Shown: piece by piece, positions 46,455-55,821 of the stretch | How the letters are laid out: each line of letters starts with the position of its first letter | How positions within the stretch are numbered: position 1 is the first letter of the stretch | The notes under the pieces: generated by a model | Seen by the model: only the letters and a program-made list of their open reading frames with translations | Told to the model about the DNA's origin: nothing | The model's database searches: none | Translations under genes and position numbers: made by a program | NCBI GenBank assembly: GCA_963765135.1 | Contig: CAVXUX010000002.1 | Span: forward strand, 1 to 64,000 | Source of the DNA: JACVRW01 sp963765135 | Lineage (GTDB): Bacteria > Actinomycetota > Thermoleophilia > Solirubrobacterales > Thermoleophilaceae | Length of the DNA: 64,000 nucleotides | Direction: 5' to 3'

Positions 46455-48293
46455 GGCCGCTGCAGCGCTCGGCCGCGCGCGTGCACGGCGGCGAGCGCGC
46501 TGGTCTCGGGCCGTTCTGAGCGCTCGGGAACGCCTACGTCCCACCAGCAATCCGAGTCGAGCAGCAGGCGCTGCCGCTCCACGCGCACCACGATCACGAC
46601 GGGGCCGGTCTCCTCGCGGGCCGCGTCGAGAGCGTCGCGCGAGCTGCTGCTCGGTCTCGGCGCGGTACGTGGAGCAGCCCAGGCTGCGGGCATTCGACGC
46701 GTAGTCCACCTCCACGTAGCCGCCGTCGAGCCCGCGGAACTCCAGCCCGAAGCTCCTGCCCGTGCGGTTGCGCTGGAGCGCATGGATCGACTGGTAGCCG
46801 CCGTTCTCGAAGACGATCACGGTCAGCTTGAGGCCCTCCTGGCGGGCGGTCACGAGCTCGCCGGTGCTGCCCATCAAGTAGGTCCCGTCGCCGATCGCGA
46901 CGTAGATCTCGTCGGCATCCGGGCGCGCCATCCGCACGCCCAGCGCGGCGGGGATCTCGCCGCCCATGCACGAGAAGCCGACCTCCATCAGGCAGCGCTC
47001 GCCGCGAGCGGGGTTCCACAGCTTGTGGACGTCGACGTGCGGCGTGCCGGACGCCACCACGAGCCAGTCGCGCCGGCCCGCCGCCGCGTTGAGCACCCGC
47101 AGCGCCTGTCCCTGGCTCATCCGCTCGCCGTCGCGTGGTTGGAGGTCGTCGGCGACCGCGCGCTCCCAGCGCCGGCGCTCGGCCAGGGCTCGCTCGCGCC
47201 ACTCCTCCGGCGCGCGCCACTCGGCCGCCTCGCCGAGCGCCCGCAGCCCGAGCTTGGCGTCGGCCACGAGCGGCAGGGCGCCCAGCTTGCACGCATCACG
47301 GGCCACGACGTTGAGCCCCACGAAGCGCACGTCGGGGTCCTGGAAGAGCGAGCTCGAGCCGGTGGTGAGATCGATCAGCCGGGTGCCGACGCACAGGACC
47401 AGGTCGGCCTCGCGGGCGAGCGCGTTGGCCGCGCGCGTGCCGGTGACGCCCACCCCGCCCAGCGCGAGCTCGCCACCTGGCAGCGCGCCCTTCCCGGCCG
47501 ATGTCTCCGTCACCGGGATGCCGAGCCGCTCGGACAGCTCCGCCAGCTCCGGCAGCGCGTCCGAGTAGTGGACTCCTCCGCCCGCGATCACGAGCGGGCG
47601 GCGCGCCGCGCGCAGCGCCTCGACGGCGGCGTTGAGCTCCGCCGCGGCAGGCGGGCGGCGGCTGACGCGCCAGGTGCGCCGCTCGAACATCGCGGCGGGG
47701 AAGTCGTGGGCGTCGGCCTGGACGTCCTGGGGGAGCGACAGCGTCACCGCCCCGGTCTCCGCGGGGTCGAGCAGCACTCGCATCGCCTCAGGGAGCGACC
47801 GCACGAGCTGCTCCGGTCTGGCGATCCGGTCGAAGTACGCGCTCAGCGGCCGGAAGGCGTCGTTGACGCTGACGTCCGCCTCGCGCGGGTGCTCCAGCGC
47901 CTGCATGACCGGGTCGCCGCGCCGGCCGACGAACTCGTCCGCTGGCAGGAGCAGCACCGGCACGCGGTTCACGGTGGCGGTCGCGGCGCCCGTGAGCAGG
48001 TTGGTCGAGCCGGGGCCAATCGAGGCGGTGCACGCCAGCGTCGACAGCAGGTTCGACGCGCGGGCGAAGCCGATCGCCGCGTGCACCATGGCCTGCTCGT
48101 TCTTGGGCTGGTGGAAGGTCAGGTCTCGCCCGGGCTCCTCCTCGAGGGCCGGACCGAGCCCGCAGACGTTGCCGTGGCCGAAGATGCCGAAGATCCCGGG
48201 CACGGCGCGCTGGCGGTGGCCGTCGCGCTCGCTCCACTGGCAGGCCAGGTAGCGCACGAGCGCCTGCGCCGCGGTCAGACGGACGGTCGTCAC
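46451..48293 (-). CDS. thiamine-diphosphate enzyme, IolD-like (one frameshift)
   Basis: About 610 residues from GTG 48293. IolD-type text: GIFGIFGHGNVCGLGPALEE, NEQAMVHAAIGFARASN (ThDP Glu region), SIGPGSTNLLTGAATATVNR, LPADEFVGRRGDP. The C-terminal ThDP-Mg site is AIGDGTYLMGSTGELVTA. After one frame change near 46640 the IolD-like ending is DSDCWWDVGVPE. IolD opens the ring of 3D-trihydroxycyclohexane-1,2-dione in myo-inositol catabolism. The match includes the WWDV tail, which other acetolactate-synthase relatives lack. The start overlaps the IolE-like gene in GTGA. Confidence 0.85.
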
Positions 48294-49174
48294 GCGAGGC
48301 CGACCGCGCGCAGGTGGGCGAGGCTCGCGGCGGCGTGCTCGACCGGCGCGGTCGAGTCCGTCGGCAGGCGGTCCTGCTCGACCGTCGCCCAGCCGTGGAA
48401 GTCGCGCAGCTCGAGCGCCCCGGCCAGCGCGGCGAAGTCCACGACCCCCTCGCCGAGCGGGCAGAACACGCGCTCCGCGACCGCCTCCTCGAAGGACAGG
48501 TCGCGGTCGAGCACGTCGCGCAGGCGATCGCGGTCGACGTCCTTGAGATGGAAGTAGACGACCCGCGCGGCGAGCCGCTCGTAGAGGGCCACCGGGTCGA
48601 TGCCGGCGTACGCGCAGTGGCCGGTGTCGATGCACAGCGGCACGTCCGTGTCCGCGGCGAGCCTGTCGATCTCGTCCTCGAACTCCACGTGCGTGCCCGC
48701 GTGCGGGTGGAAGACCGGGATCAGCCCGTGATCCTCGGTCGCCAGCCGAGCGAGCCGTTCGACGCTCTCCACCAGCGTCGCCCACTCGTCCCCCGCGAGC
48801 GGCGGCGTCACCCCCGGCCGACCGGCGGCGCCCTCGCGGTCGGCGCTGAAGCCCTGGATGATCACGAGGTGCACGGCGCCGGCGGCGGCCAGCAGCTCGC
48901 AGGTGGCGCGGCCGACCTCCAGCGCGCGGGTGGCGCCCTCGGGCGTGTGCAGCGCCTCGAAGACATAGCCGCCGACCAGTTCGAGCTCGCGCTCGGCGAG
49001 CTCGCCGCGCAGCGTGGTGGGATCGCCGGGCAGGTACCCGAGCGGCCCGAGCTCCGTCCCGTCGTAGCCGGCCTCCGCGATGTCGGAGAGCAGCCGCTCC
49101 CAGCGCGGGTTGGCCCCGTCCTCCGGGTCCTCGACGCCCCAGGAGGTGGGCGCGTTCGCGATGCGGATCTGCAT
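48290..49174 (-). CDS. IolE-like sugar-phosphate-isomerase/epimerase (inosose dehydratase type)
   Basis: 294 residues, intact, ATG 49174. TIM-barrel family: IRIANAPTSWGVEDPEDGAN, DIAEAGYDGTELGPLGYLP, PVFHPHAGTHVEFEDEID, CIDTGHCAYAGIDPV and YFHLKDVDRD provide the Glu/His/Asp metal ligands of the xylose-isomerase-like fold. The WGVEDP start is typical of inosose dehydratase relatives. It is the first gene of the operon. Dehydration of a ketocyclitol is the likely reaction. Confidence 0.85.
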   Translation of the reverse strand: MQIRIANAPTSWGVEDPEDGANPRWERLLSDIAEAGYDGTELGPLGYLPGDPTTLRGELAERELELVGGYVFEALHTPEGATRALEVGRATCELLAAAGAVHLVIIQGFSADREGAAGRPGVTPPLAGDEWATLVESVERLARLATEDHGLIPVFHPHAGTHVEFEDEIDRLAADTDVPLCIDTGHCAYAGIDPVALYERLAARVVYFHLKDVDRDRLRDVLDRDLSFEEAVAERVFCPLGEGVVDFAALAGALELRDFHGWATVEQDRLPTDSTAPVEHAAASLAHLRAVGLA

Positions 49175-49228
49175 CGCCGCGATGCTAGGAACGGCCGCGC
49201 CGCGGGTGCAGTGCCAAATCCGTCCATC

Positions 49229-49250
49229 GCCGGCGCCTGACAGCGCCGGC
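49229..49250. promoter_or_regulatory. perfect 8-bp inverted repeat in the divergent intergenic region
   Basis: GCCGGCGC (49229-49236) and GCGCCGGC (49243-49250) face each other over CTGACA, between the IolE-like start (49174) and the SnoaL-like start (49273). Could be an operator or a 5'-UTR hairpin; GC-rich background makes chance possible. Confidence 0.35.
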
Positions 49251-49272
49251 CGCGCCTGGGATACTCGCCGGC

Positions 49273-49752
49273 GTGGCCGAGCAGGCGCAGGCGAACAAGC
49301 AGCTGATCGAGCGCTTCTACGCCGCGTTCAACAGTCGCGACGGGGACGCTATGGCTGCGTGCTACACGCCGGACGCCCGCTTCCACGACCCGGTCTTCCA
49401 GGAGCTGCGCGGGGAGGAGCCGGGCGCGATGTGGCGGATGCTGACCGGCCGCGCCGACGACCTGCGCATCGAGCTCGTCGACCACGACGCCGACGAGACG
49501 ACCGGCACGGCCCACTGGCTGGCCGACTACACGTTCACCCAGACTGGGCGGAAGGTCCACAACGACGTGCGGGCCCGCTTCCGCTTCGCCGACGGCCTGA
49601 TCGCCGAGCACGACGACTCGTTCGGCTTCCACGCCTGGGCGCGCCAGGCACTCGGCCCCCCGGGGCTGCTGCTGGGATGGACGCCGATCATCCAGAGCCC
49701 GGTGCGCCGGCGCGCGCGGGCGGGGCTGGATGAGTTCATGGCGGGTTCCTGA
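49273..49752 (+). CDS. SnoaL-like / NTF2-fold protein
   Basis: 159 residues from GTG 49273. NTF2-fold signature: NKQLIERFYAAFNSRDGDAM, ACYTPDARFHDPVFQELRGE (SnoaL-type His/Asp pocket) and the late TGRKVHNDVRARFRFADGLI. Proteins of this fold bind small hydrophobic ligands or act as cyclases/isomerases. The C-terminal 30 residues include RRRARAGLDEFM. No operon partner. Confidence 0.78.
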   Translation: MAEQAQANKQLIERFYAAFNSRDGDAMAACYTPDARFHDPVFQELRGEEPGAMWRMLTGRADDLRIELVDHDADETTGTAHWLADYTFTQTGRKVHNDVRARFRFADGLIAEHDDSFGFHAWARQALGPPGLLLGWTPIIQSPVRRRARAGLDEFMAGS

Positions 49753-49827
49753 GCGACCCCCGCAGCATGGCGTTGCGCTAACCAGCTAAGCCGTTTAGCC
49801 GGTATCGTCTCCGGGCAGGTTCGACTC

Positions 49828-50718
49828 ATGACCGCCCTTACCGTCCTCGGAGTCCCCACCAGCGCCGGCGCCTTCGCGCCGGGCCAGGAGCGCGCTCCAG
49901 CGGCGCTGCGCGAAGCGGGGCTGCTGACCGCCCTGGGCGAGCGCGGCGTGGAGGTGCGCGACGTCGGCGACTCGCCCGTGTGGCGCTGGCGCCCCGACCG
50001 CGAGCGACCGCGCGCGCAGAACCTGGACGCCGTTGCCGCGATCGCCCGCGACACCGCGGAGCGCGTGGAGGCCGCCCTCGGCGACGGCCCGCTGCTGGTG
50101 CTCGGCGGGGACTGCTCGATCGAGCTGGGGGTGCTGTCCGGCCACCTGGCCCAGGACACGAGCGTGGGCCTGGTCTACCTCGACCTGCACCCAGACCTCA
50201 ACACGCCCGAGAGCGTGGTCGAGGGCACGTTCGACTGGATGGGGATGGCACACGCCCTGGGCGTGGAGGGCGCCGCGCCGGAGCTGGCCGGAATCGGACC
50301 GCGTAGGCCGCTGCTGGGCGACGACCAGGTGCTGTTCCTCGGGTACGGGCCCGAGCGCGCGCGCCCGTTCGAGCTCGACCAGATCGTCCGGCGCGGGCTC
50401 GCCGCGATCCCGGTCGACACGGTGGCCGCCGACCCCGAGGCGGCGGCCGGCCGGGCGCTCGACTTCGCCTCGCGCTTCGACCGCCTGCTCGTGCACTTCG
50501 ACGTGGACGTGGTCGACTTCAACGACGCCCAGCTCTCGGAGGACGCCGTCCGCGGCGACGGCCTCACGCTCGACGCGGCCATGCGCGCGCTGCGCGTGCT
50601 CGCGTCGAGCGAGCGCCTGAGCGCGGTGACCGTCACCGAGATCAACCCCTTCCACGGAGACGAAGAAGGCCGGACGCTGAGACAGTTCGCGGACATGCTC
50701 GCGGACTGCCTCGCATGA
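49828..50718 (+). CDS. arginase/agmatinase-family ureohydrolase
   Basis: 296 residues. Metal sites in family order: VLGGDCSIELGV (the first-site His of GGDHS is Cys here), VYLDLHPDLNTPE (DxHxD), LVHFDVDVVDF (DxD). Later VTVTEINPF (conserved Glu). Ureohydrolases split guanidino groups to urea plus amine. The Cys substitution is, to my memory, common in actinobacterial arginase-like proteins, so activity is not excluded. Overlaps azlC by 4 bp. Substrate (arginine, agmatine or other guanidino/formimino compound) unknown. Confidence 0.85.
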   Translation: MTALTVLGVPTSAGAFAPGQERAPAALREAGLLTALGERGVEVRDVGDSPVWRWRPDRERPRAQNLDAVAAIARDTAERVEAALGDGPLLVLGGDCSIELGVLSGHLAQDTSVGLVYLDLHPDLNTPESVVEGTFDWMGMAHALGVEGAAPELAGIGPRRPLLGDDQVLFLGYGPERARPFELDQIVRRGLAAIPVDTVAADPEAAAGRALDFASRFDRLLVHFDVDVVDFNDAQLSEDAVRGDGLTLDAAMRALRVLASSERLSAVTVTEINPFHGDEEGRTLRQFADMLADCLA

Positions 50719-51380
50719 CAGCCACGCCTGGGGCACCCGAGCGCTTCCGCTCCGGCCTGCGGGCGGGCATCGGCTTCGGCGCGGCCGCGTTCGTGGTCGG
50801 CATCTCCTTCGGCGTGGTCGCCGAGCCCGTGATGGGGTCGGTGGCGCCGATCGTGATGTCGGCGACGGTGTTCGCCGGCGCCTCGCAGTTCGGCGCCACG
50901 GCGGTGCTGATCTCGGGCGGAGACGCCGCCACCGCGATCGCGACCGGCGCGATGCTCAACGCGCGCTTCCTCCCGATGGGGGTTGCGGCGGCATCGGCGC
51001 TGCGCGGGAGCCGGCTGCGCCGCGCGATCGAAGGTCAGGCGGTGGTGGACGCGTCGTGGGCGCTCGCCGCGCGCGGGGAGGGCGGCTTCGACCGCGAGGT
51101 CCTGCTCGGCGGCACCCTCCCGCAGTACCCCGGGTGGGTGCTCGGGACCGCCGTCGGCGTCGTGTTCGGCGGCGCGCTCGGCGACCCCGAGACGCTCGGC
51201 CTGGACGCGATCTTCCCAGCGTTCTTCGTCGGCCTGCTCGCCGCCGAGCTGAGCCGCCCGCACGCGGTGGAGGCCGTGCTGATCGGCGGCGCGATCGCCC
51301 TGGCGCTGACTCCGCTGCTGCCACCGGGGCTGCCCGTCCTGCTCGCGTCGAGCGCGGCGCTGATCGGGTTGCGGCGATGA
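50715..51380 (+). CDS. azlC: AzlC-family branched-chain amino-acid exporter subunit
   Basis: 221 residues, about five to six hydrophobic segments. N-terminal GLRAGIGFGAAAFVVGISFG, then AGASQFGATAVLISGGDA and AMLNARFLPMGVAA, as in AzlC proteins that with AzlD export branched-chain or other amino acids. Overlaps the ureohydrolase stop and the azlD start, so translation is coupled. Confidence 0.88.
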   Translation: MTATPGAPERFRSGLRAGIGFGAAAFVVGISFGVVAEPVMGSVAPIVMSATVFAGASQFGATAVLISGGDAATAIATGAMLNARFLPMGVAAASALRGSRLRRAIEGQAVVDASWALAARGEGGFDREVLLGGTLPQYPGWVLGTAVGVVFGGALGDPETLGLDAIFPAFFVGLLAAELSRPHAVEAVLIGGAIALALTPLLPPGLPVLLASSAALIGLRR

Positions 51381-51685
51381 CCGACGTCTGGCTCACGATC
51401 GGCGGGCTGTTCGTGGCGACCGTCGCGATCAAGGCCGCGGGCCCGTTGATCGTCGGCGGCCGCGAGCTGCCGCAGAGCGCCTACGCCGTGATCGGACTGC
51501 TCGCGCCGGCCCTGCTCACCGCGCTGATCCTCACCGACACGTTCGCCCGCGGACAGGACCTGACCGTGGACGCCCGCGCGGCGGGGCTCCTGTGCGCCGG
51601 CGTGGCGGTCGCCCTGCGCGCGCCGCTGCTCGTGATCGTGCTGGTCGCCGCCGTCGGCGCCGCGGCGGTGCGCGCGATCACGTGA
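51377..51685 (+). CDS. azlD: AzlD-family small exporter subunit
   Basis: 102 residues, four hydrophobic helices (WLTIGGLFVATVAIKAAGPL; AYAVIGLLAPALLTALIL; AAGLLCAGVAVALRAPLLVI). Normal length and position next to azlC. It overlaps the convergent kinase gene by 8 bp at its 3' end. Confidence 0.87.
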   Translation: MTDVWLTIGGLFVATVAIKAAGPLIVGGRELPQSAYAVIGLLAPALLTALILTDTFARGQDLTVDARAAGLLCAGVAVALRAPLLVIVLVAAVGAAAVRAIT

Positions 51686-52622
51686 GCGCCGTGCAGCCCT
51701 CGTCGTCCAAGCCGAAGGCCAGGTCGGCCATCCCCAGCGCCGCCCGCGTTCGCTCGGGATCGGGCGAGTAGACCAGCAGGAAGCCCCCGCCGCCGGCCCC
51801 CAGCGAGATCACGCCGCCCGCTCCGGCGGCGAGCGCCCGTTCGCGCAGGGCGTCCATCTCCTCGGTGACCGTGCCGGGAGCGCGTCGCCGCTTGGCGTCC
51901 CAGTGCTCGTGCATCAGCTCGGCGACCCGCTCCAGGTCGTCGGCCTCGAGCGCGGCGCACGTCTCACCGGCCAGCTCCTTGAGCCGGTGCAGCGCCTCCT
52001 CGGCCTGCCCCGCGCCGAGGATGTCCGAGGCCGAGCGCTTCTGGCCGGTGTAGAAGAGCAGGAACCGGTCGCGCAGCGCCGCGCGCATGCGATCGGAGAT
52101 CGCGAGCTCGCGCGCCTCGACGCCGCCGCCCGGATCGAAGCGATAGGCGCGCACCCCGCCGTAGGCGGCTGCGTACTGGTCCTGCTTGCCGATCGAGCGG
52201 CCGATCACGTCGATCTCGAGGTGGCAGGCCGCCTCGGCGAGCTCGCCCGGATCGAGGTCGCGACCGGCCAGCCGGGCGAGCGCCTTGATCGCGCAGACGG
52301 TGTACGCCCCCGACGAGCCGAGCCCGGTACCGGGCGGCGCGTCGCCGACCGACGCCAGCTCGATCGGGCCGCCTTCCCAGTGGTGGACGAGCGCCGCGCG
52401 CAGGATCGGGTGGCCCACGTCGGCCGGGTCGTCGACCTCCTCCCACTCGAGGTGCTTGAGCAGGAAGCGCTCCTGGAAGCGCGCCGACACGGTCATGTGC
52501 ACGTACTTGTCGATCGCCGTGGACACGACGAGGCCGCCGTGCTCGCGGTAGTACGAAGGGAGATCGGTGCCGCCCCCACCGAGGGCGACCCGCAACGGCG
52601 CGCGCACGACCACGGCTCCCAT
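51678..52622 (-). CDS. GHMP kinase, heptose-7-phosphate-kinase-like
   Basis: 314 residues. VVRAPLRVALGGGGTDLPSYY is the opening of D-glycero-manno-heptose-7-phosphate kinase (HddA-like) and related sugar kinases; ATP loop DAPPGTGLGSSGAYTVC (GHMP motif 2), then GKQDQYAAAYGG, and late SLGAGGGGFLLVY (motif 3). Phosphorylates a sugar at the anomeric carbon. No other ADP/GDP-heptose gene is adjacent, so substrate is open. Confidence 0.87.
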   Translation of the reverse strand: MGAVVVRAPLRVALGGGGTDLPSYYREHGGLVVSTAIDKYVHMTVSARFQERFLLKHLEWEEVDDPADVGHPILRAALVHHWEGGPIELASVGDAPPGTGLGSSGAYTVCAIKALARLAGRDLDPGELAEAACHLEIDVIGRSIGKQDQYAAAYGGVRAYRFDPGGGVEARELAISDRMRAALRDRFLLFYTGQKRSASDILGAGQAEEALHRLKELAGETCAALEADDLERVAELMHEHWDAKRRRAPGTVTEEMDALRERALAAGAGGVISLGAGGGGFLLVYSPDPERTRAALGMADLAFGLDDEGCTALT

Positions 52623-52649
52623 GCCGATCGAAATCTATGCTGCGCCGAC

Positions 52650-53706
52650 GTGCGCAGGCGACTCCGTCAGCTCGGCCACGCCGTTGGGCGCTTCCCGACC
52701 GGCGAACGCAACGCGCTGGTCGACGTGCCGGGCGTGCTCGTGGGCCATCGCACGCTCGTCGACGGCGACCGGCTGCGCACCGGGGTCACGGCGATCCTGC
52801 CGCACGACGGCAACCTCTACGCGGAGAAGGTGCTCGGGGCCTGCCACACGATCAACGGCTACGGCAAGGCGGCCGGGCTGTCCCAGCTCGCCGAGCTGGG
52901 GACGATCGAGAGCCCGCTGCTGCTCACCTCGACGCTCTCGGTCGGGCCCGTCTGGGAGGGCGGCCTGAGCCACGTGCTGGCGGCCAACCCCGAGGCCGCG
53001 GTCGACCGCGACACGGTCAACGTGATCGTCGACGGAGTGCTTCGACGGCTGGCTCTCGGACGCGCGCGCCCTGGCGGTGCGGCCCGAGCACGCGCTCGAT
53101 GCGATCGCGGCGGCCACGGCCGATGAGGACGGCGAGGGCGCGATCGGGGCCGGCACCGGCACCGCCTGCTTCGGCTACAAGGCCGGCATCGGCGGCGCCT
53201 CGCGGCGCACGGACGGGCACGTGGTCGGCTGCCTGGTCTGCTCGAACTACGGCGCCCGGCGCGACCTGCACATGCTCGTCGGCCCGGTCGACATCGACGA
53301 GGACGGCCCCGAGCCACCAGCCGCGGGCGGCTCGATCGTGATCGTGCTGGGCACCGACGCCCCGCTCTCGGAGCGTCAGCTGCGCCGCCTGGCGGCGCGG
53401 GCGACGTTCGGCCTGGGCCGGGCGGGCGGTTTCGGAGCCAACGCCAGCGGCGAGTACGCGCTCGCGTTCTCGACCGCGCACCGGATCCCGCACCGCGAGA
53501 CCGGCGACCACCTGGAGCTGCGGCTACTGCGCGACGACTCGCTCGCCCTGCGCGAGCTGTTCGAGGCGACCGCCGAGGTCGTGCACGAGGCCGTGCTCAA
53601 CTCGCTCTGCTCCGCCGACGCGATGGAAGGGCGCGACGGCAACCGCGCCGAGGCGCTGCCGTACGAGCTGCTCGACGGCGCGCCCGGGCTGCGGCCAATC
53701 GGCTGA
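52650..53706 (+). CDS. P1-family (DmpA-like) peptidase (one frameshift)
   Basis: About 350 residues from GTG 52650. N-terminal NALVDVPGVLVGHRTLVDGD and TGVTAILPHDGNLYAEKV are the beginning of DmpA/L-aminopeptidase D-esterase proteins. After a frame change near 53045 follow GAGTGTACFGYKAGIGGASR, in which self-cleavage normally occurs before the Ser or Thr of the GIGxxS motif, and the small-subunit domain. These Ntn-like enzymes cleave N-terminal D- or beta-amino peptides. A hairpin terminator follows. Confidence 0.82.
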
Positions 53707-53716
53707 GAGTGGAGAC

Positions 53717-53740
53717 GAGGGGCTCCCGAAGGAGCCCCTC
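53717..53740. terminator. strong hairpin terminator after the P1 peptidase
   Basis: GAGGGGCTCC (53717-53726) and GGAGCCCCTC (53731-53740) form a perfect 10-bp stem with a CGAA loop, 11 bases after the peptidase stop. There is no long U-run (GCCTTGG follows), as is usual in high-GC actinobacteria. It may also serve the convergent Cys-repeat gene. Confidence 0.75.
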
Positions 53741-53785
53741 GCCTTGGCCCCACGGACGGCGCGTCCATGCACCGTCACGTTGTGG

Positions 53786-54356
53786 CTACGAGAGCGGATC
53801 GGCGTACGTCTGCGTCTTGCTCGAGACGCACTTGCCGAACGCGTTGCGCTTGTTGCGGTTGCTCCCGTAGAAGTCCTCGAACGACTTGCCGTCGTGCGTC
53901 GGCGGCGAAGCCGGGGTCCGACCGCTCCGCGGCACACGCCTTGGCGGCGTTCTTGAAGGCCTGGACCTCCTGAGCGTCATCCTGGTCCTCGGCCTTCTTC
54001 TGCTCGCGCGCCTTCGTGGAGACGCACTTGCCGAAGTTGCCGTAGACCTCCTTGAAGCTCTTGCCGTCGTGCGTGGCGGCGAAGTCCGGATCCGCGCGCT
54101 CCGCCTTGCACTGCTTGGCCGCGTTCTTCAGCGCGGCCTGCTTCTCGGCGTGCTCCTCAGCCGCGTTCTGGCGAACACAGCGACTGAAGCTGTGGTACTT
54201 GGCCTTGAACGCCTTGTGCGTAGCCTTCGTCTTGCCCCGCTCCGCCTTGCACTGCTTGATCGCAGCGCGCTTGTCGGCATGATCGGGCTTCGCCACGGCC
54301 CCTGCGGGTAGTACGAGCACAGCAGCGCCAAGGACGGCTATAAGGAATGTCTTCAT
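53786..54356 (-). CDS. secreted protein with three Cys-containing repeats (one frameshift)
   Basis: About 190 residues. Signal peptide FLIAVLGAAVLVLPAGAVA then three repeats of about 45-60 residues. Repeat 1 has QCKAERGKTKATHKAFKAKY and FSRCV; repeat 2 has QCKAERADPDFAATHDGKSF and FGKCVS; repeat 3, read across a frame change near 53900, has ACAAERSDPGF and THDGKSFEDFYG ending FGKCVS. Each repeat has one Cys near its start and one before its end, so three disulphides are likely. Rich in Lys/Ala, probably extracellular. I do not know its function. Confidence 0.65.
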
Positions 54357-54395
54357 GCCCCTTCAACGCCTGACGAGGACGCAGGTTCGCGAGTT

Positions 54396-55806
54396 ATGAG
54401 CGAACCTCGGCGCGCCGACAGCGTTCTTATGGGTAATGCCGCTCACGTCGACCTGCACGCACCCAGGGGGCCTTTGGCTTCCCGGCGCCTGCTGCGCCTC
54501 GCTGGCGACGACCGGCTCGTCGCCCAGATCCGGCGCGGCAGCGACGCGGCCTTCGAGGTCGCCTTCGAGCGCCACGGCCCGGGGATCCTGGCCTTCTGCC
54601 GCCACATGCTCGGCTCGCGCGAGGAGGCCGAGGACGCCGTCCAGCACACCTTCGCCGCGGCCTACCGCGACCTCCAGCGCGGCGGCGACCGCGAGATCGC
54701 CCTCAAGCCGTGGCTGTTCACGATCGCGCGCAACCGCTGCCTGTCCGTGCTGCGCGCCCGCCACGAGGTGCCCCAGGACCACCCCGAGGTCGCCACGGCG
54801 GGCCTCACCGAGCAGGTGGAGCAGCGCGCGGAGCTGCGCGAGCTGCTGGCCGACATCCGCGAGCTGCCCGACGAGCAGCGCGCGGCGCTGCTGCTGGCCG
54901 AGGTCGGCGGCCTCGCCCAAGTGGACATCGCATCCGTGCTCGGCTGCGAGGCGGCCCGCGTGAAGGCGCTCGTGTACCGGGCGCGCTCCGGGCTGATCGC
55001 CCGCCGCGACGCCCGCGAGCTGCCCTGCGAGCAGGTGCGCGAGCAGCTCTCCGAGCTGCGCGGGGGCTCGCTGCGGCGCACCGAGCTGCAGCTGCACCTG
55101 CGCGAATGCCCTGGGTGCCGCGAGTTCCGCGCGGAGGTCAAGCGCCAGCGCCAGATGCTGGCCGTGGCGCTGCCGGTGGCGCCGACGCTGGGGCTCAAGT
55201 CGAGCGTGCTGGGCGCCGTGGGGATCGGCGGTGGCGCCGCGGCCGCCGGCGGCGCGGCTGCCGGCGGCGCGGCCGTGGGCGGCGGCGCCGCTCTCGCCGG
55301 GGTCGCCAAGGTCGCGGCGGTGGCGCTGGTCGCCGCGGGCGGCACCGCGGTGGTGGTGCACGAGCGCGACGCCCCGCCGCCTCAGAGCCCGCCCCCCAGC
55401 TCGAATGTGACCACCCGCGACCAGACACAGGCACCCGCGCCGGCCGCGACCGAGCGCTCGACGAACGGCAAGGCCACGGGTACCGGGCGCGCGGAAAGCG
55501 TCGCGGGCTCCAACGGCAAGCGGCGTGGCCATGAGCGAGCCGGCCGCGTGCAGCACCCCAACAACGCCGCGGAGTCGGCGCCCGGCCAGCTGAAGGCCGA
55601 CGGCGAGCGGGCTCGTCCCGTCAAGCCCGAGCAGGCCGCGGAGAAGGGCGGCAACGGTCGCGGGTCGATCGAGGCGCCGCCGAAGGACACGCCCGGTGCG
55701 GCGCGGGCCGCCCGAGCCGAAGCTGAAGGAGCAGGCCGCTCCCAAGGTGCACAAGGCGCCCGGCAAGCCGGACGCAGCCGAACGGCAGGGGCAGAAGCTC
55801 GAGTAG
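54396..55806 (+). CDS. ECF sigma factor fused to zinc anti-sigma-like and membrane/tail regions (one frameshift)
   Basis: About 470 residues, more than twice an ECF sigma factor. Region 2 is at about residues 35-105 (AFEVAFERHGPGILAFCRHM; SREEAEDAVQHTFAAAYRDL). Region 4 is at about 135-205 (LPDEQRAALLLAEVGGLAQV; VKALVYRARSGLIARR). Then comes a zinc anti-sigma-type motif: His234, Cys238 and Cys241 in LHLRECPGCREF. A Gly/Ala-rich hydrophobic stretch (about 275-318) may span the membrane, and a Pro/Ala/Lys-rich tail follows. One frame change near 55715 leads to the stop at 55806. It is likely a membrane-tethered sigma factor that carries its own inhibitor. Target promoters and trigger are unknown. 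Confidence 0.8.
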
Positions 55807-55821
55807 CTTTCGGGCCCAGCC

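Noticed and set aside
49775..49810. GCTAA-GCCGT-TTAGC inverted repeat before the ureohydrolase
   Set aside because: A 5-bp arm is too short to call an operator without a second copy.
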